Origin: Novosphingobium meiothermophilum
GTDB taxonomy: Bacteria; Pseudomonadota; Alphaproteobacteria; Sphingomonadales; Sphingomonadaceae
NCBI RefSeq assembly: GCF_003171715.1
Contig: NZ_QGHL01000004.1
Span: 535,487 to 599,486, forward strand
Reading direction: 5' to 3'
DNA: 64,000 nucleotides
Program-made: the position numbers and the translations under genes
Part shown: in pieces, positions 43,949 to 54,011 of the stretch
How positions within the stretch are numbered: position 1 is the stretch's first letter
Layout: each line of letters opens with the position of its first letter
The notes under the pieces: model-generated
Told to the model about the DNA's origin: nothing
Seen by the model: the letters and a program-made list of their open reading frames with translations, nothing else
Database searches by the model: none

Positions 43949-45045
43949 GCGCGCACTCCCACACCGCCTGAAAGGGTCGGAACGTCCAATGCGCCAAAGC
44001 CGTAATGGCCCAGCCACCGCGCATCGCCGTCGAAGAAGGCGCGCAAGTCGTCCATGCCGTATTTCAGCATGGCCAGACGGTCCACACCGGTGCCGAAGGC
44101 AAAACCCTGCCATTCGTCCGGATCAAGCCCGCCGAACGCGATGACCTTGCGGTTGACCATGCCTGATCCAAGGACTTCCATCCAGCCGCCATCCGGCGCA
44201 TCGCCGCTGCCGCCGACCACGCGCTTGCCGCCCACCAGCGTATAGCCGACATCGACCTCGACCGAAGGTTCGGTGAAGGGGAAATAGCTGGGGCGCAGGC
44301 GCAGGACGATATCGTCGCGTTCGAAAAACGCCTTCAGGAAAGTTTCGAGCGTCCACTTCAGGTGGCCGAGGTGAATGCCCTTGTCGATCACCAGCCCTTC
44401 GATCTGGTGGAACATCGGCGTGTGCGTGGCATCGCTGTCCGAGCGATAGACCCGCCCCGGCGCGATCACGCGCAAGGGCGCACCCTGGTCCAGCATGGCC
44501 CGGATCTGCACCGGCGAGGTATGCGTGCGCAGCAGCATCGAACGGCCTTCCGCGTCCCTGTCCGGGAAATAGAAGGTATCGTGCATGGCGCGCGCAGGAT
44601 GCGTTTCCGGCATGTTCAGCGCGGTGAAATTGTGCCAGTCGTCTTCGATTTCAGGGCCGCTTGCCACGGCAAAGCCCATGTCGGCGAAGATTTCCGCCAG
44701 TTCGTCCATGACCTGGCTGACCGGATGGACCGAACCTCGCGGCGTTTCGGATGCGGGAAGCGAAAGGTCCACCGTTTCGGCAGCAAGGCGCGCTTCAAGC
44801 GCGGCATGTTCAAGCGCGGCCTTGCGCTCGCTCAGCGCGGCCGTCACGGCTTCGCGCGCGGCGTGGATCTTCGGGCCTTCGCTGTGGCGCTGCTCCCGCG
44901 TCATCCCGCCAAGAGACTTCAGCAGCGCGCTGACCCAGCCCTGCTTGCCCAGCGCCGATACGCGGATCGCTTCGATGGCCTGCACCGTCGCAGCCTCGGC
45001 GATGGCGGCAAGCGTTTCAGCCTGATGTTGATCGAGGTTTTCCAT
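43945..45045 (-). CDS. pheS: Phenylalanyl-tRNA synthetase alpha subunit
   Basis: 366 residues, starting at 45045 ([20 protein letters not shown]); the frame opens earlier but without support. An N-terminal coiled coil precedes the class II catalytic core: motif 1 [19 protein letters not shown], motif 2 [14 protein letters not shown]...[17 protein letters not shown], and motif 3 [22 protein letters not shown]. It overlaps pheT by four bases. An AraC-type gene separates it from rplT-rpmI, with which it is often linked. Confidence 0.97.
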   Translation of the reverse strand: MENLDQHQAETLAAIAEAATVQAIEAIRVSALGKQGWVSALLKSLGGMTREQRHSEGPKIHAAREAVTAALSERKAALEHAALEARLAAETVDLSLPASETPRGSVHPVSQVMDELAEIFADMGFAVASGPEIEDDWHNFTALNMPETHPARAMHDTFYFPDRDAEGRSMLLRTHTSPVQIRAMLDQGAPLRVIAPGRVYRSDSDATHTPMFHQIEGLVIDKGIHLGHLKWTLETFLKAFFERDDIVLRLRPSYFPFTEPSVEVDVGYTLVGGKRVVGGSGDAPDGGWMEVLGSGMVNRKVIAFGGLDPDEWQGFAFGTGVDRLAMLKYGMDDLRAFFDGDARWLGHYGFGALDVPTLSGGVGVRA

Positions 45046-45090
45046 GCGCGCAGCCGCTAGCCGCAAATGCGCAGGAATCAAAGTGTGGAG

Positions 45091-45978
45091 TTATCGCGAC
45101 GAGGGGGAATGCAGCGCCTGGACAGCATTGCCCACGAACGCCTGCCTTGCACGCATCACTTCACCGACGACGGGTTTGGCGCACGCCGCATATTCGCGCG
45201 GGCTCATCCCCATGAACCGGTGGAAATCGCGCACGAACTGCGCCTGATCGTGATAGTGACTGTCAATGGCCCCGATCCACTTGAGCGAGGGATCGAGAAG
45301 ATACTGCACCAGGCTGCGCATAAACCGCTGGCGCCGCAGCAGCAGCCGCGGCGCAAAGCCGAAATGGCGGCGGCAAAGGCGCTCCAGCGTGTGCGCTGGC
45401 AGGCACGCAGCCTCGGCCATGGCGCCCACTGTGGCTATTTCCGGATCGACCAGCGCGGCATGGCAGGCCATTATGCGCGGATCGTCCTCATGTTCGCCCG
45501 CCGCGAGGGCCTGTGTGAAGAAGGCACTGATCCGCGCCAGTTCGGCGTCCTCATCCGCATCCGTGCCGAACAGTGCTTCTGCAAGCGGCACGAAGGCCTG
45601 AAGGAAAGGCTGGTCCTTGAGGTTATAGACGCGGTCGGCATGAAGGCTGGCCGGTTGCCCGATGAACCGCGCCCAGCCCAGGGGCAGAAACCCGATGCCC
45701 CATGAACGCGCCGTGCCGATCGTGAACCTCAGGGTCGTGCTCGTCGGACCGGTGAAATTGGCGCCGGCCCCGGCAAGCAGGGGCTGCCCCGGCAGCCGGG
45801 AATCGGGAAAGTCGCCCTGAAAGACGCGCAGACTGGCCCATTCCGGGTGAAGATGGTCCGTGACGCGCCCGCCGGACCCGACATGGATTTCGGTCAAATA
45901 GAAGGTTGTGAAATAGCGGGCGAGCGGCGCGGGAGGCCGGTGGAAGCGAACCCGGACAGAACAGTCCCTCGCTGTCAA
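45091..45978 (-). CDS. AraC-family transcriptional regulator
   Basis: About 296 residues. The start is uncertain: there is no in-frame ATG or GTG between the rplT terminator and the conserved region, and TTG at 45978 (LTARDCSVRVRFHRPP) is the best candidate, without a clear ribosome site. The C-terminal part has two helix-turn-helix motifs (VGAMAEAACLPAHTLERLCRRHFGFAPRLLLRRQR; YHDQAQFVRDFHRFMGMSPREYA) ending in the AraC consensus. The N-terminal domain is probably ligand-binding. It sits between rplT and pheS with its own terminator-bounded unit; targets unknown. Confidence 0.78.
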   Translation of the reverse strand: MTARDCSVRVRFHRPPAPLARYFTTFYLTEIHVGSGGRVTDHLHPEWASLRVFQGDFPDSRLPGQPLLAGAGANFTGPTSTTLRFTIGTARSWGIGFLPLGWARFIGQPASLHADRVYNLKDQPFLQAFVPLAEALFGTDADEDAELARISAFFTQALAAGEHEDDPRIMACHAALVDPEIATVGAMAEAACLPAHTLERLCRRHFGFAPRLLLRRQRFMRSLVQYLLDPSLKWIGAIDSHYHDQAQFVRDFHRFMGMSPREYAACAKPVVGEVMRARQAFVGNAVQALHSPSSR

Positions 45979-46050
45979 GAAGTGTGCGCCCCGTCCCGTT
46001 GTGCTTGCTGCTTCAGGCCAGCTTGCATCGCGGCCGCGCGATCCGCAACG

Positions 46051-46086
46051 AAAAAGGGCGGACTTCCGAAGAAATCCGCCCCTTTC
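46051..46086 (-). terminator. Intrinsic terminator after rpmI-rplT
   Basis: On the minus strand GGGGCGGATTTC and GAAGTCCGCCC pair around CTTCG-type loop bases, followed by five T (46055-46051). It begins 26 bases after the rplT stop and isolates the ribosomal genes from the AraC gene. Confidence 0.88.
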
Positions 46087-46111
46087 AACAGGTGCAAAGC
46101 GCGCCGTCGCC

Positions 46112-46471
46112 TCAGGCGGGCAGCGCCGCCTTGGCCTGTGCGATGACCGCGTTGAAGATCGCGCCTTCATTCATGGCCAGATCGGCCATGGCCTTGCGAT
46201 CGAGTTCGATCCCGGCGAGCTTCGCGCCGTGGATGAACTGCGAGTAGGTCAGCCCTTCGGCGCGCACGGCGGCGTTGATGCGCTGGATCCACAGGGCGCG
46301 GAAGTTGCGCTTCTTAACCTTGCGGTCACGATAGGCATACTGGCCGGCCTTTTCGACGGCCTGACGGGCAACGCGGATGGTATTCTTGCGACGGCCGCGG
46401 AAGCCCTTCGCCTGTTCCAGAATCCGCTTGTGCTTTGCACGGGTGGTTACACCACGCTTGATACGGCTCAT
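46112..46471 (-). CDS. rplT: 50S ribosomal protein L20
   Basis: 119 residues. Highly conserved N-terminus ([20 protein letters not shown]) with [51 protein letters not shown]20 binds 23S rRNA early in large-subunit assembly. It follows rpmI by 13 bases, the usual pair. No infC is adjacent within the window. Confidence 0.97.
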   Translation of the reverse strand: MSRIKRGVTTRAKHKRILEQAKGFRGRRKNTIRVARQAVEKAGQYAYRDRKVKKRNFRALWIQRINAAVRAEGLTYSQFIHGAKLAGIELDRKAMADLAMNEGAIFNAVIAQAKAALPA

Positions 46472-46484
46472 TGGTCAGCGCTCC

Positions 46485-46688
46485 TCAGTTCAGCCCGTAG
46501 GGCGCCCACTTCTTGATCACCTTCGCATCGGCGTCGGAGATCACTTCAGTGCCGCGGTTCTGACGGATATACTTGGCGTTGTGGCTGATCAGGCGGTGGC
46601 GCTTTCCGGCAACGCCGTGCTTCACCTTGCCGGAGGCCGTGAGCTTGAAGCGCTTCTTCACGCCGCTCTTGGTCTTGAGCTTGGGCAT
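46485..46688 (-). CDS. rpmI: 50S ribosomal protein L35
   Basis: 67 residues ([20 protein letters not shown]), with [27 protein letters not shown] diagnostic for L35 and AGGAGA upstream of the start. It is first in the rpmI-rplT unit. About 165 bases without a gene lie upstream; I see no clear L20 autoregulatory leader there. Confidence 0.97.
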   Translation of the reverse strand: MPKLKTKSGVKKRFKLTASGKVKHGVAGKRHRLISHNAKYIRQNRGTEVISDADAKVIKKWAPYGLN

Positions 46689-46853
46689 TTTCGTCTCCTG
46701 TAATGCGACGCGTCCGATCTGCCTTGGCAGCCCTTGTGGCCAGGCCGATCATCGAATCCGTGTCGGTTGAAGCTGGGGCCGTTAGGCGAAGCGGCGCACA
46801 AAGGCAAGGGTGCACGGCAGCGCCGCCCGCCAGCCCCCTTTCTGTTGCCCCGA

Positions 46854-47759
46854 TCAGCGCCCTATGTCGGCCAAATCATAGGGCGTGGTCTGATAGGTCT
46901 CGTTCACCCAGTTGCCGTAGAGCAGATGGCCATGGCCGCGCCACGAATTGACCGGGCGGGCATGCGGATCATCACCGGGGAAATAGTGCCGGGGCAGATA
47001 GCGCCCCTCGTCGCGCGCATATTCGCCTGCAAGGGTCAGCGTATCGTATTCCAGATGATTGAACATGTGCAGGGTGCGCATGGCCGGATCATCAATGAGG
47101 CACAGCCCGGTTTCCTCGCTGTCGGCCAGCACCGCAAGGCCATGTCCCTCCGGCAAGTCCTCGCGGCGCACTTCGCTCCAGCGTGATACGGGGACATCGA
47201 AGGCGTCGGGCAGGCCCCGCATCCACGGGCTGGCCGGCGCACGGTTGACATGGCGGAAAACGCCCGATGCCTTGGCCTCCAGCGCGTGCTTCTCCACGCC
47301 ATGAAAATGATGCAGTGCGGCCATTGCGCCCCAGCAGATGGAAAGCGTGCGATGCACATGGGTCTGCGACCAGTCGAAGATGCGGCGCAGCTCGTCCCAG
47401 TAGCTCACCTCCTCGAAAGGGATCGTCTCGACCGGTGCGCCGGTAACGATCAGCCCATCGAACTTTTCCTGCCGCACTTCCTCCCACGGCCGGTAGAACG
47501 CGGAGATGTGCCCGGCAGAGGTGTTCTTGCTGACATGATCGGAGATACGCACCAGTTCCAGTTCCACCTGCAAGGGCGTTGCGCCCAGCAGCCTTGCGAT
47601 CTGGGTTTCAGTGGTGATCTTGTCGGGCATGAGATTGAGCAGAGCGATCCGCATCGGGCGGATGTCCTGCCGGGCGGCCTCGGTTTCAGCCATCACGATC
47701 ACGCCCTCGGCTTCGAGGGTGCGGCGGGCAGGCAGATTGTCGGCAATCCTGATCGGCAC
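46854..47759 (-). CDS. metA: Homoserine O-acyltransferase, predicted acetyl-CoA-using
   Basis: 301 residues from a GTG at 47759. MetA fold with nucleophile Cys142 (LSICWGAMAALHHF), the His in FNHLEYD and the Glu in EYARDEGRYLP. Position 111 is Glu (TGAPVETIPFEEVSYWDEL). In characterised MetA proteins Glu111 gives acetyl-CoA specificity, whereas the succinyl type has a different residue here, so O-acetylhomoserine is the expected product. It commits homoserine to methionine synthesis. The leader carries an S-box-like structure and a hairpin over the ribosome site. Confidence 0.9.
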   Translation of the reverse strand: MPIRIADNLPARRTLEAEGVIVMAETEAARQDIRPMRIALLNLMPDKITTETQIARLLGATPLQVELELVRISDHVSKNTSAGHISAFYRPWEEVRQEKFDGLIVTGAPVETIPFEEVSYWDELRRIFDWSQTHVHRTLSICWGAMAALHHFHGVEKHALEAKASGVFRHVNRAPASPWMRGLPDAFDVPVSRWSEVRREDLPEGHGLAVLADSEETGLCLIDDPAMRTLHMFNHLEYDTLTLAGEYARDEGRYLPRHYFPGDDPHARPVNSWRGHGHLLYGNWVNETYQTTPYDLADIGR

Positions 47760-47766
47760 TGTCTTG

Positions 47767-47798
47767 GCGTCTCTCTTTCAAGCTGAGAGAGATGACGC
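47767..47798 (-). promoter_or_regulatory. Hairpin over the metA ribosome binding site
   Basis: On the minus strand GCGTC..TCTCT pairs with AGAGA.GACGC around a nine-base loop. The right arm contains AGAGAG, the only purine-rich segment ahead of the GTG start (about 11 bases away). It would hide the ribosome site and is a plausible expression platform for the upstream aptamer. Confidence 0.5.
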
Positions 47799-47837
47799 TG
47801 CCGCAGTGTCCGTGTCCGTTTGGTTGCCGGATCGGCC

Positions 47838-47923
47838 ACATCCCCTTTCCAGTGTCCTGAAGCGGGTGCCACCTTGCCCGGATCGGCAGGTTGGCGTTGG
47901 AGCGTCACCCCAACTCTCGATGT
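47838..47923 (-). ncRNA. Candidate SAM (S-box-like) riboswitch upstream of metA
   Basis: An 86-base segment 79 bases before metA. ACATC/GATGT closes it (P1), GTTGG/CCAAC forms a second stem, and a third helix pairs ACCTGCC with GGGCAAGGT. The order CCAACC then AAGGTG within that helix, the opening ATCGAGAG and the late GAAAGGGGATG resemble the core of SAM-I/SAM-IV aptamers. The second stem is much shorter than in classic S-boxes. The gene downstream, metA, fits methionine control. Covariance scoring would be decisive. Confidence 0.5.
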
Positions 47924-48026
47924 TGCCTTTCATTTAGAACGCGCGCGGCATGTTTGCAACGGGGCGGCCAGACCTGCCGGATACAGAAAGAGGCAGGACA
48001 ACCGCAGCCTGCAAACAGCCACGCGC

Positions 48027-48587
48027 TCAGGCGCTTCCGGTCTGCGCCGCAAGGTGCGCGGGGTCTATTCCCTCGCGCTTCCATGTCTGCGTCCAGCGCC
48101 GCCCGGTGGGCGTGGCGAATAGGATTTCGGGATCGCCCTTGGCCGCATACCAGCCGTGCTGGCGCATTTCCCCTTCAAGCTGGCCCGCGCCCCAGCCGGC
48201 ATAGCCCAGCGCAACGATGAACCGGCTCGGCCCGCGCCCCTCGGCGATGGCCCGCAGCACATCGAGCGAGGCCGAAAGGCTGCACAGCGGATTGACGACG
48301 ACAGTCCCTTCGCCGCCCCAGTCTCCGGTATGCAGCACGAACCCGCGCGCAGTCTCCACCGGCCCGCCATCGAGCACCGGCACATCGGGGGCCTGCCCCG
48401 GATCGATCCCCACGTCCTCAAGCAAGCCATGCAGCGTCAGACCGTCGCGCACCCGGCCTATGCCGATGCCCAGCGCGCCATGCTCGTCGTGCACGCACAT
48501 CGCGATCACCGCATGATCGAATCGCTCATCGGCCATGCCCGGCATCGCCAGCAGCAGCCGCCCCGAAAGATACTCCGCATCCTGCAT
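48027..48587 (-). CDS. YqgE/AlgH family protein
   Basis: 186 residues. Family markers: LSGRLLLAMPGMADERFDHAVIAMCVHDEHGALGIGI, the later VLDGGPVETARGFVLHTGD and GRGPSRFIVALGYAGWGAGQLEGEM. It is soluble with no signal peptide. The molecular role of YqgE is unknown, although it was once proposed as a regulator in alginate producers. It stands alone, divergent from the FNR-box-led pair at 48752. Confidence 0.9.
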   Translation of the reverse strand: MQDAEYLSGRLLLAMPGMADERFDHAVIAMCVHDEHGALGIGIGRVRDGLTLHGLLEDVGIDPGQAPDVPVLDGGPVETARGFVLHTGDWGGEGTVVVNPLCSLSASLDVLRAIAEGRGPSRFIVALGYAGWGAGQLEGEMRQHGWYAAKGDPEILFATPTGRRWTQTWKREGIDPAHLAAQTGSA

Positions 48588-48671
48588 CCACCGTCAAATA
48601 GGGATTGCGCACCATCCTTGCGAGTCCCGTCCTTGCGGATCCTGCGCTTGCGCGTTCCAGCTTCGCCTCGA

Positions 48672-48685
48672 TTGACGTGGGTCAA
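48672..48685. promoter_or_regulatory. FNR/FixK-type box
   Basis: TTGAC-GTGG-GTCAA is a perfect inverted repeat fitting the Crp/FNR consensus TTGAY-N4-RTCAA. It lies 67 bases before the small membrane protein gene, followed by AT-rich sequence (ATATTAGCA) suitable for a -10. Activation under low oxygen is the likely reading. The yqgE start at 48587 is 85 bases away on the other side. Confidence 0.6.
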
Positions 48686-48751
48686 TTCATATTAGCACAT
48701 GCTTTTATAGAGGGTCTCGTGATCCCTGCTCCATGCAAGGAAGACTGCGCC

Positions 48752-48940
48752 ATGTTTCGCCTGATGATGATCCTGCACACCGTCATTGCCACCACGCTCA
48801 TGGGGGCCGGCATCACTGCCGTGCTGGCCGCAGGACTGGACGGGATGCAGCCCATCGCGCTTGCCGCCGCTGCGGGCTTCCTGCTCGCCTTTCCGGTAAG
48901 CTGGCTTGTGGCGCGGCAGATCACCCACCTCAAGACCTGA
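48752..48940 (+). CDS. 62-residue two-helix membrane protein
   Basis: Start at 48752 (MFRLMMILHTVIATTLMGAG) with AAGGA ten bases upstream. Two transmembrane helices (about 4-26 and 33-54) are separated by a short DGMQ turn, ending in a basic QITHLKT tail. It resembles short alphaproteobacterial proteins often misnamed CTP synthetase in databases; no such activity is possible at this size. It lies behind an FNR-type box and 14 bases before an AhpD-like gene, so an oxygen- or redox-linked membrane role is inferred. Confidence 0.72.
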   Translation: MFRLMMILHTVIATTLMGAGITAVLAAGLDGMQPIALAAAAGFLLAFPVSWLVARQITHLKT

Positions 48941-48954
48941 AGGACACCCCTGCG

Positions 48955-49347
48955 ATGCCTGCTGCAAATCACCCTGCAAACCATCACAAGGACTGGCCGC
49001 AGATGGCAGCCGAGCTTTCGGGCGCCATCAAGCAGGTGCGCCTCGGCTCTCCGGATGTGATGAAGGCTTTTTCCAGCATGGCGCAGGCAGCAACAAGGCC
49101 CGGCGCGCTGGACGGCCGAACCAAGGAACTCATCGCGCTGGCGATTGCGGTGGCCATCCGCTGCGATGGGTGCATTGCCTTTCACGCCAAGGCCGCGCTC
49201 GATCAGGGCGCATCACGCGATGAAGTGATGGAAACCATGGGCATGGCGCTCTACATGGGGGCCGGGCCAAGCCTCATGTATGCGGCGCAGGCGGTCGAGG
49301 CCTACGACCAGTTCGCCGGATTGCAGCAAGGGCAACCCGGCGCCTGA
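48955..49347 (+). CDS. Carboxymuconolactone decarboxylase family protein, AhpD-like
   Basis: 130 residues, starting at 48955 (MPAANHPANHHKDWPQMAAE) with GAAGGA upstream. The helical core holds the redox motif Cys70-Asp-Gly-Cys73 with His77 (IRCDGCIAFHAKAALDQGA), the AhpD-type signature, and ELIALAIAVAI before it. AhpD-like proteins reduce peroxiredoxin partners or act as peroxidases. With a CxxC and no decarboxylase residues a redox role is more likely than lactone chemistry. It ends one base before the glnD stop on the other strand. Confidence 0.85.
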   Translation: MPAANHPANHHKDWPQMAAELSGAIKQVRLGSPDVMKAFSSMAQAATRPGALDGRTKELIALAIAVAIRCDGCIAFHAKAALDQGASRDEVMETMGMALYMGAGPSLMYAAQAVEAYDQFAGLQQGQPGA

Positions 49348-52089
49348 TCAGGCCGCAGCCTTGACCTTGCGGTCCTCGGCGGCCTCCAGCAGCTTCTTCT
49401 CGATCGTCTTCATCCGGTTGGTCTCGGTGATCTTCTCGCCCAGCACATCGGTGACGTAGAACGTGTCCACCGCGCGCTCGCCGTAGGTGGCGATGTGGGC
49501 CGAATGCACGATCAGCCGCGTCTCGAACAGCGCCCGCGCCAGCCGGTTGAGCAGCGCGGGCCGGTCGCGCGCACCGACCTCGATCACGGTAAAGCGGTTC
49601 GAAGCCTTGTTGTCGAAGATGACGATGGGGCGCACGTCGAACGCATCGGCGCGCGGCCGCGCGAGCGGGCGGGCCGCAAGCTGCGGCACCAGCTTCACGC
49701 GGTTGGCCAGCGCATCGGCAATGGCATTCTTGAGCCGGGCGATCTGGCTGGCCTCGTTGAGCGGGCGCCCCAGCGGATCCTGCACAAGGAAGTTGTCGAC
49801 CGCCGTGCCATTGCGTGCGGTATGGATTCGTGCGTCGATGATGTTGCCGCCGGCAAGGTGTATGCCCCCCGCAATGCGATAGAACAGCCCCGGATGGTCC
49901 GCCGCCAGCACGGTGACAAGCGTTGCCCCCCGCGCCGGATACCAGTGAGCCTCGACCGAGAGCGGCTCGCCCAGCGCCGCATCCATCTGCTGGAGGTTGA
50001 GCGCGATGATGTCTTCCGGCTCGGCAATCCAGTAGGCATCGCCCAACTGCTTGCCGACCGTGCCGATCAGCGCGTCGCGTTCCTTCAGAAGCGCGGCCAC
50101 GGCCTTCTTCTTGGCAGCGATGCGCTCGGCGCGGCCGTGCTGCTTGTGGCCCAGCCGCAGCATTTCTTCGGCGGAAATGAACAGATCGCTGAGAAGCTGG
50201 CGCTTCCACGAGTTCCAGACCCCCGGCCCCACCGCGCGGATGTCGACCACGGTCAGCACCAGCAGCAGGCGCAGGCGCTCCTGGCTCTGCACCAGATTCA
50301 CGAAGTCGGCGATGGTCTTGTAATCGGCCAGATCGCGCTTGAAGGCGGTCGCGCTCATCAGCAGGTGCCAGCGCACCAACCATGCCACAAGCTCGGTCTC
50401 GGCCGGCGAAAGGCCAAGGCGCGGGCAGAGCTTGAGCGCAACTTCCGCGCCCAGGACCGAATGATCGCCCTTGCGGCCCTTGGCGATGTCGTGGAGCAGC
50501 GTTGCCAGATAGAGCACCCGGCGCGAGGCGACCTTGCCCACCACTTCGCTCGCCAGCGGATGATCTTCGCGCGCCTCGCCCTTCTCGATCCGGGCGAGCA
50601 GGCCGATGGCGCGGATCGTATGCTCGTCGACCGTGTAGTGATGATACATGTCGAACTGCATCTGCGCGACGACCCGACCGAAGTCGGGAATGAAGCGCCC
50701 GAACACTCCTGCCTCGTTCATCCAGCGCAGAACCGTTTCGGGATCGTTGCGGCTGGTGAGAACTTCCATGAACAGGGCGTTGGCTTTGGGATCCTTGCGC
50801 ACGGCGGCGTCGATCAGCCCGGCATCGCGGCGCGCGATGCGCATGGCTTCGGGATGGATCTCCACCTTCTGCTCGGCGGCGATGGCGAACATCTCCAGCA
50901 GGCGCACCGGGTCTTGCTGGAACACGCTGTCGTTGGGCACGCCCAGCTTGCCGCCTTCCAGCACGAAGGCCCCGATCCTGCGCGGACGCGCGCGAAGGGC
51001 TGCAAAGAACCCGCGCTTCTGCCTCGCAAACTGGCCATCAAGCTGCGCAAGAAACACCCCGGTCAGCGAACCGACCTGTTTGGCCTGGAGGAAGAAATAC
51101 TGCATGAACCGCTCGACCGCGCTCTTGCCGGGGCGGTCGGCAAAGTTCATGCGCATGGCCACCTCGCGCTGGAGATCGAAGGTCAGGCGGTCTTCAGCCC
51201 GCTTCGTCAGCATGTGAAGGTGGCAGCGCACGGCCCAGAAGAAGTTCTCGGCCTTGCGGAAGGCGCGGTATTCCTCCGCGGTCAGCAGGCCGACATCCAC
51301 CAGTTCCGAGGCGTCGCGCACCTTGTGGATGTACTTGCCGATCCAGTAGAGCGTGTGCAGATCGCGCAGGCCGCCCTTGCCTTCCTTCACGTTCGGTTCG
51401 ACCACATAACGGCTGTCGCCCAGCCGCTTGTGGCGTTCGTTGCGCTCCTGCAGCTTTTCGGCCACGAACTGCTTTTCGGTGCCGTTGACCACTTCGGCCC
51501 AGAAGCGCGCGGCCGCCATATCGTAAAGCTCGCGGTCGCCCCAGACATAGCGACCTTCGAGCATGGCGGTGCGGATCGTCAGGTCGCTGCGCGCCATGCG
51601 CACCACCTCGTCGAGCGAGCGGCTGGAATGGCCGACCTTCAGGCCCAGATCCCAAAGAAAATAGAGAACCGCCTCGATGACCTGCTCGCACCATGAGGTG
51701 GGCTTGATCGGCGTGACAAAGGCAATGTCCACATCCGAATGCGGGGCCATCTCGCCGCGCCCGTAGCCGCCGACGGCAATCACGGCGATCCGCTCGCCCA
51801 TCGAACGGTTGCTGGCACGGTAGAGCCGGGTAACGACATGATCGTAGATCACGCGCACCAGCTGATCGACCAGAAATGCCTGCGCCTGCGCGCATTCCGT
51901 CCCCGCCGAAGGCCTTGCCTCAAGCCTGCGGGCAATTTCCGTCCGCCCCGCCTCAAGCGCCTCGCGCAGCAGTTCGACGACGGCGGAGCGGGATTTCTCG
52001 CCCTGTTCGGCAAAGGCGGCGGCCACTGCATCGGCAAGGGCGCGCCGATCGATTATGGCGCGCTGATTGGCAATCCGGGGGAGCATCAT
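49348..52089 (-). CDS. glnD: [Protein-PII] uridylyltransferase / uridylyl-removing enzyme
   Basis: 913 residues. The nucleotidyltransferase site is GGYGRGE (107-113) with SDVD (118-121). The HD domain has LATLLHDIAKGRKGDHS (about residue 520-540). Two C-terminal ACT domains follow (TLVTVLAADHPGLFYRIAGGI; FTVIEVGARDRPALLNRLARAL), which bind glutamine. It uridylylates GlnK when nitrogen is short and reverses this when glutamine is high. The target, glnK, lies about 12 kb away in this window. All domains look intact. Confidence 0.96.
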   Translation of the reverse strand: MMLPRIANQRAIIDRRALADAVAAAFAEQGEKSRSAVVELLREALEAGRTEIARRLEARPSAGTECAQAQAFLVDQLVRVIYDHVVTRLYRASNRSMGERIAVIAVGGYGRGEMAPHSDVDIAFVTPIKPTSWCEQVIEAVLYFLWDLGLKVGHSSRSLDEVVRMARSDLTIRTAMLEGRYVWGDRELYDMAAARFWAEVVNGTEKQFVAEKLQERNERHKRLGDSRYVVEPNVKEGKGGLRDLHTLYWIGKYIHKVRDASELVDVGLLTAEEYRAFRKAENFFWAVRCHLHMLTKRAEDRLTFDLQREVAMRMNFADRPGKSAVERFMQYFFLQAKQVGSLTGVFLAQLDGQFARQKRGFFAALRARPRRIGAFVLEGGKLGVPNDSVFQQDPVRLLEMFAIAAEQKVEIHPEAMRIARRDAGLIDAAVRKDPKANALFMEVLTSRNDPETVLRWMNEAGVFGRFIPDFGRVVAQMQFDMYHHYTVDEHTIRAIGLLARIEKGEAREDHPLASEVVGKVASRRVLYLATLLHDIAKGRKGDHSVLGAEVALKLCPRLGLSPAETELVAWLVRWHLLMSATAFKRDLADYKTIADFVNLVQSQERLRLLLVLTVVDIRAVGPGVWNSWKRQLLSDLFISAEEMLRLGHKQHGRAERIAAKKKAVAALLKERDALIGTVGKQLGDAYWIAEPEDIIALNLQQMDAALGEPLSVEAHWYPARGATLVTVLAADHPGLFYRIAGGIHLAGGNIIDARIHTARNGTAVDNFLVQDPLGRPLNEASQIARLKNAIADALANRVKLVPQLAARPLARPRADAFDVRPIVIFDNKASNRFTVIEVGARDRPALLNRLARALFETRLIVHSAHIATYGERAVDTFYVTDVLGEKITETNRMKTIEKKLLEAAEDRKVKAAA

Positions 52090-52151
52090 GCTCCCCCTTT
52101 AAAGCCTGCATTCGCGCCGTCCAACAAGATTACCTTCGGGGCAAGGCCCGG

Positions 52152-53855
<1,704 letters not shown>

Positions 53856-54011
53856 GTTGCCCTTTCATTTCTCCTCACCCGCAGGCACATCGTGACGCGC
53901 GCCTTTTCGGGTTTGCCTGTGTCCCTTTTCCCGTGCCATTACGATAGCGCAAAGTGCCCGCAGGGCTGCACGAAAACGGGTCCGTTCAGGAAGTTGTAGG
54001 GAGTTCACCGC

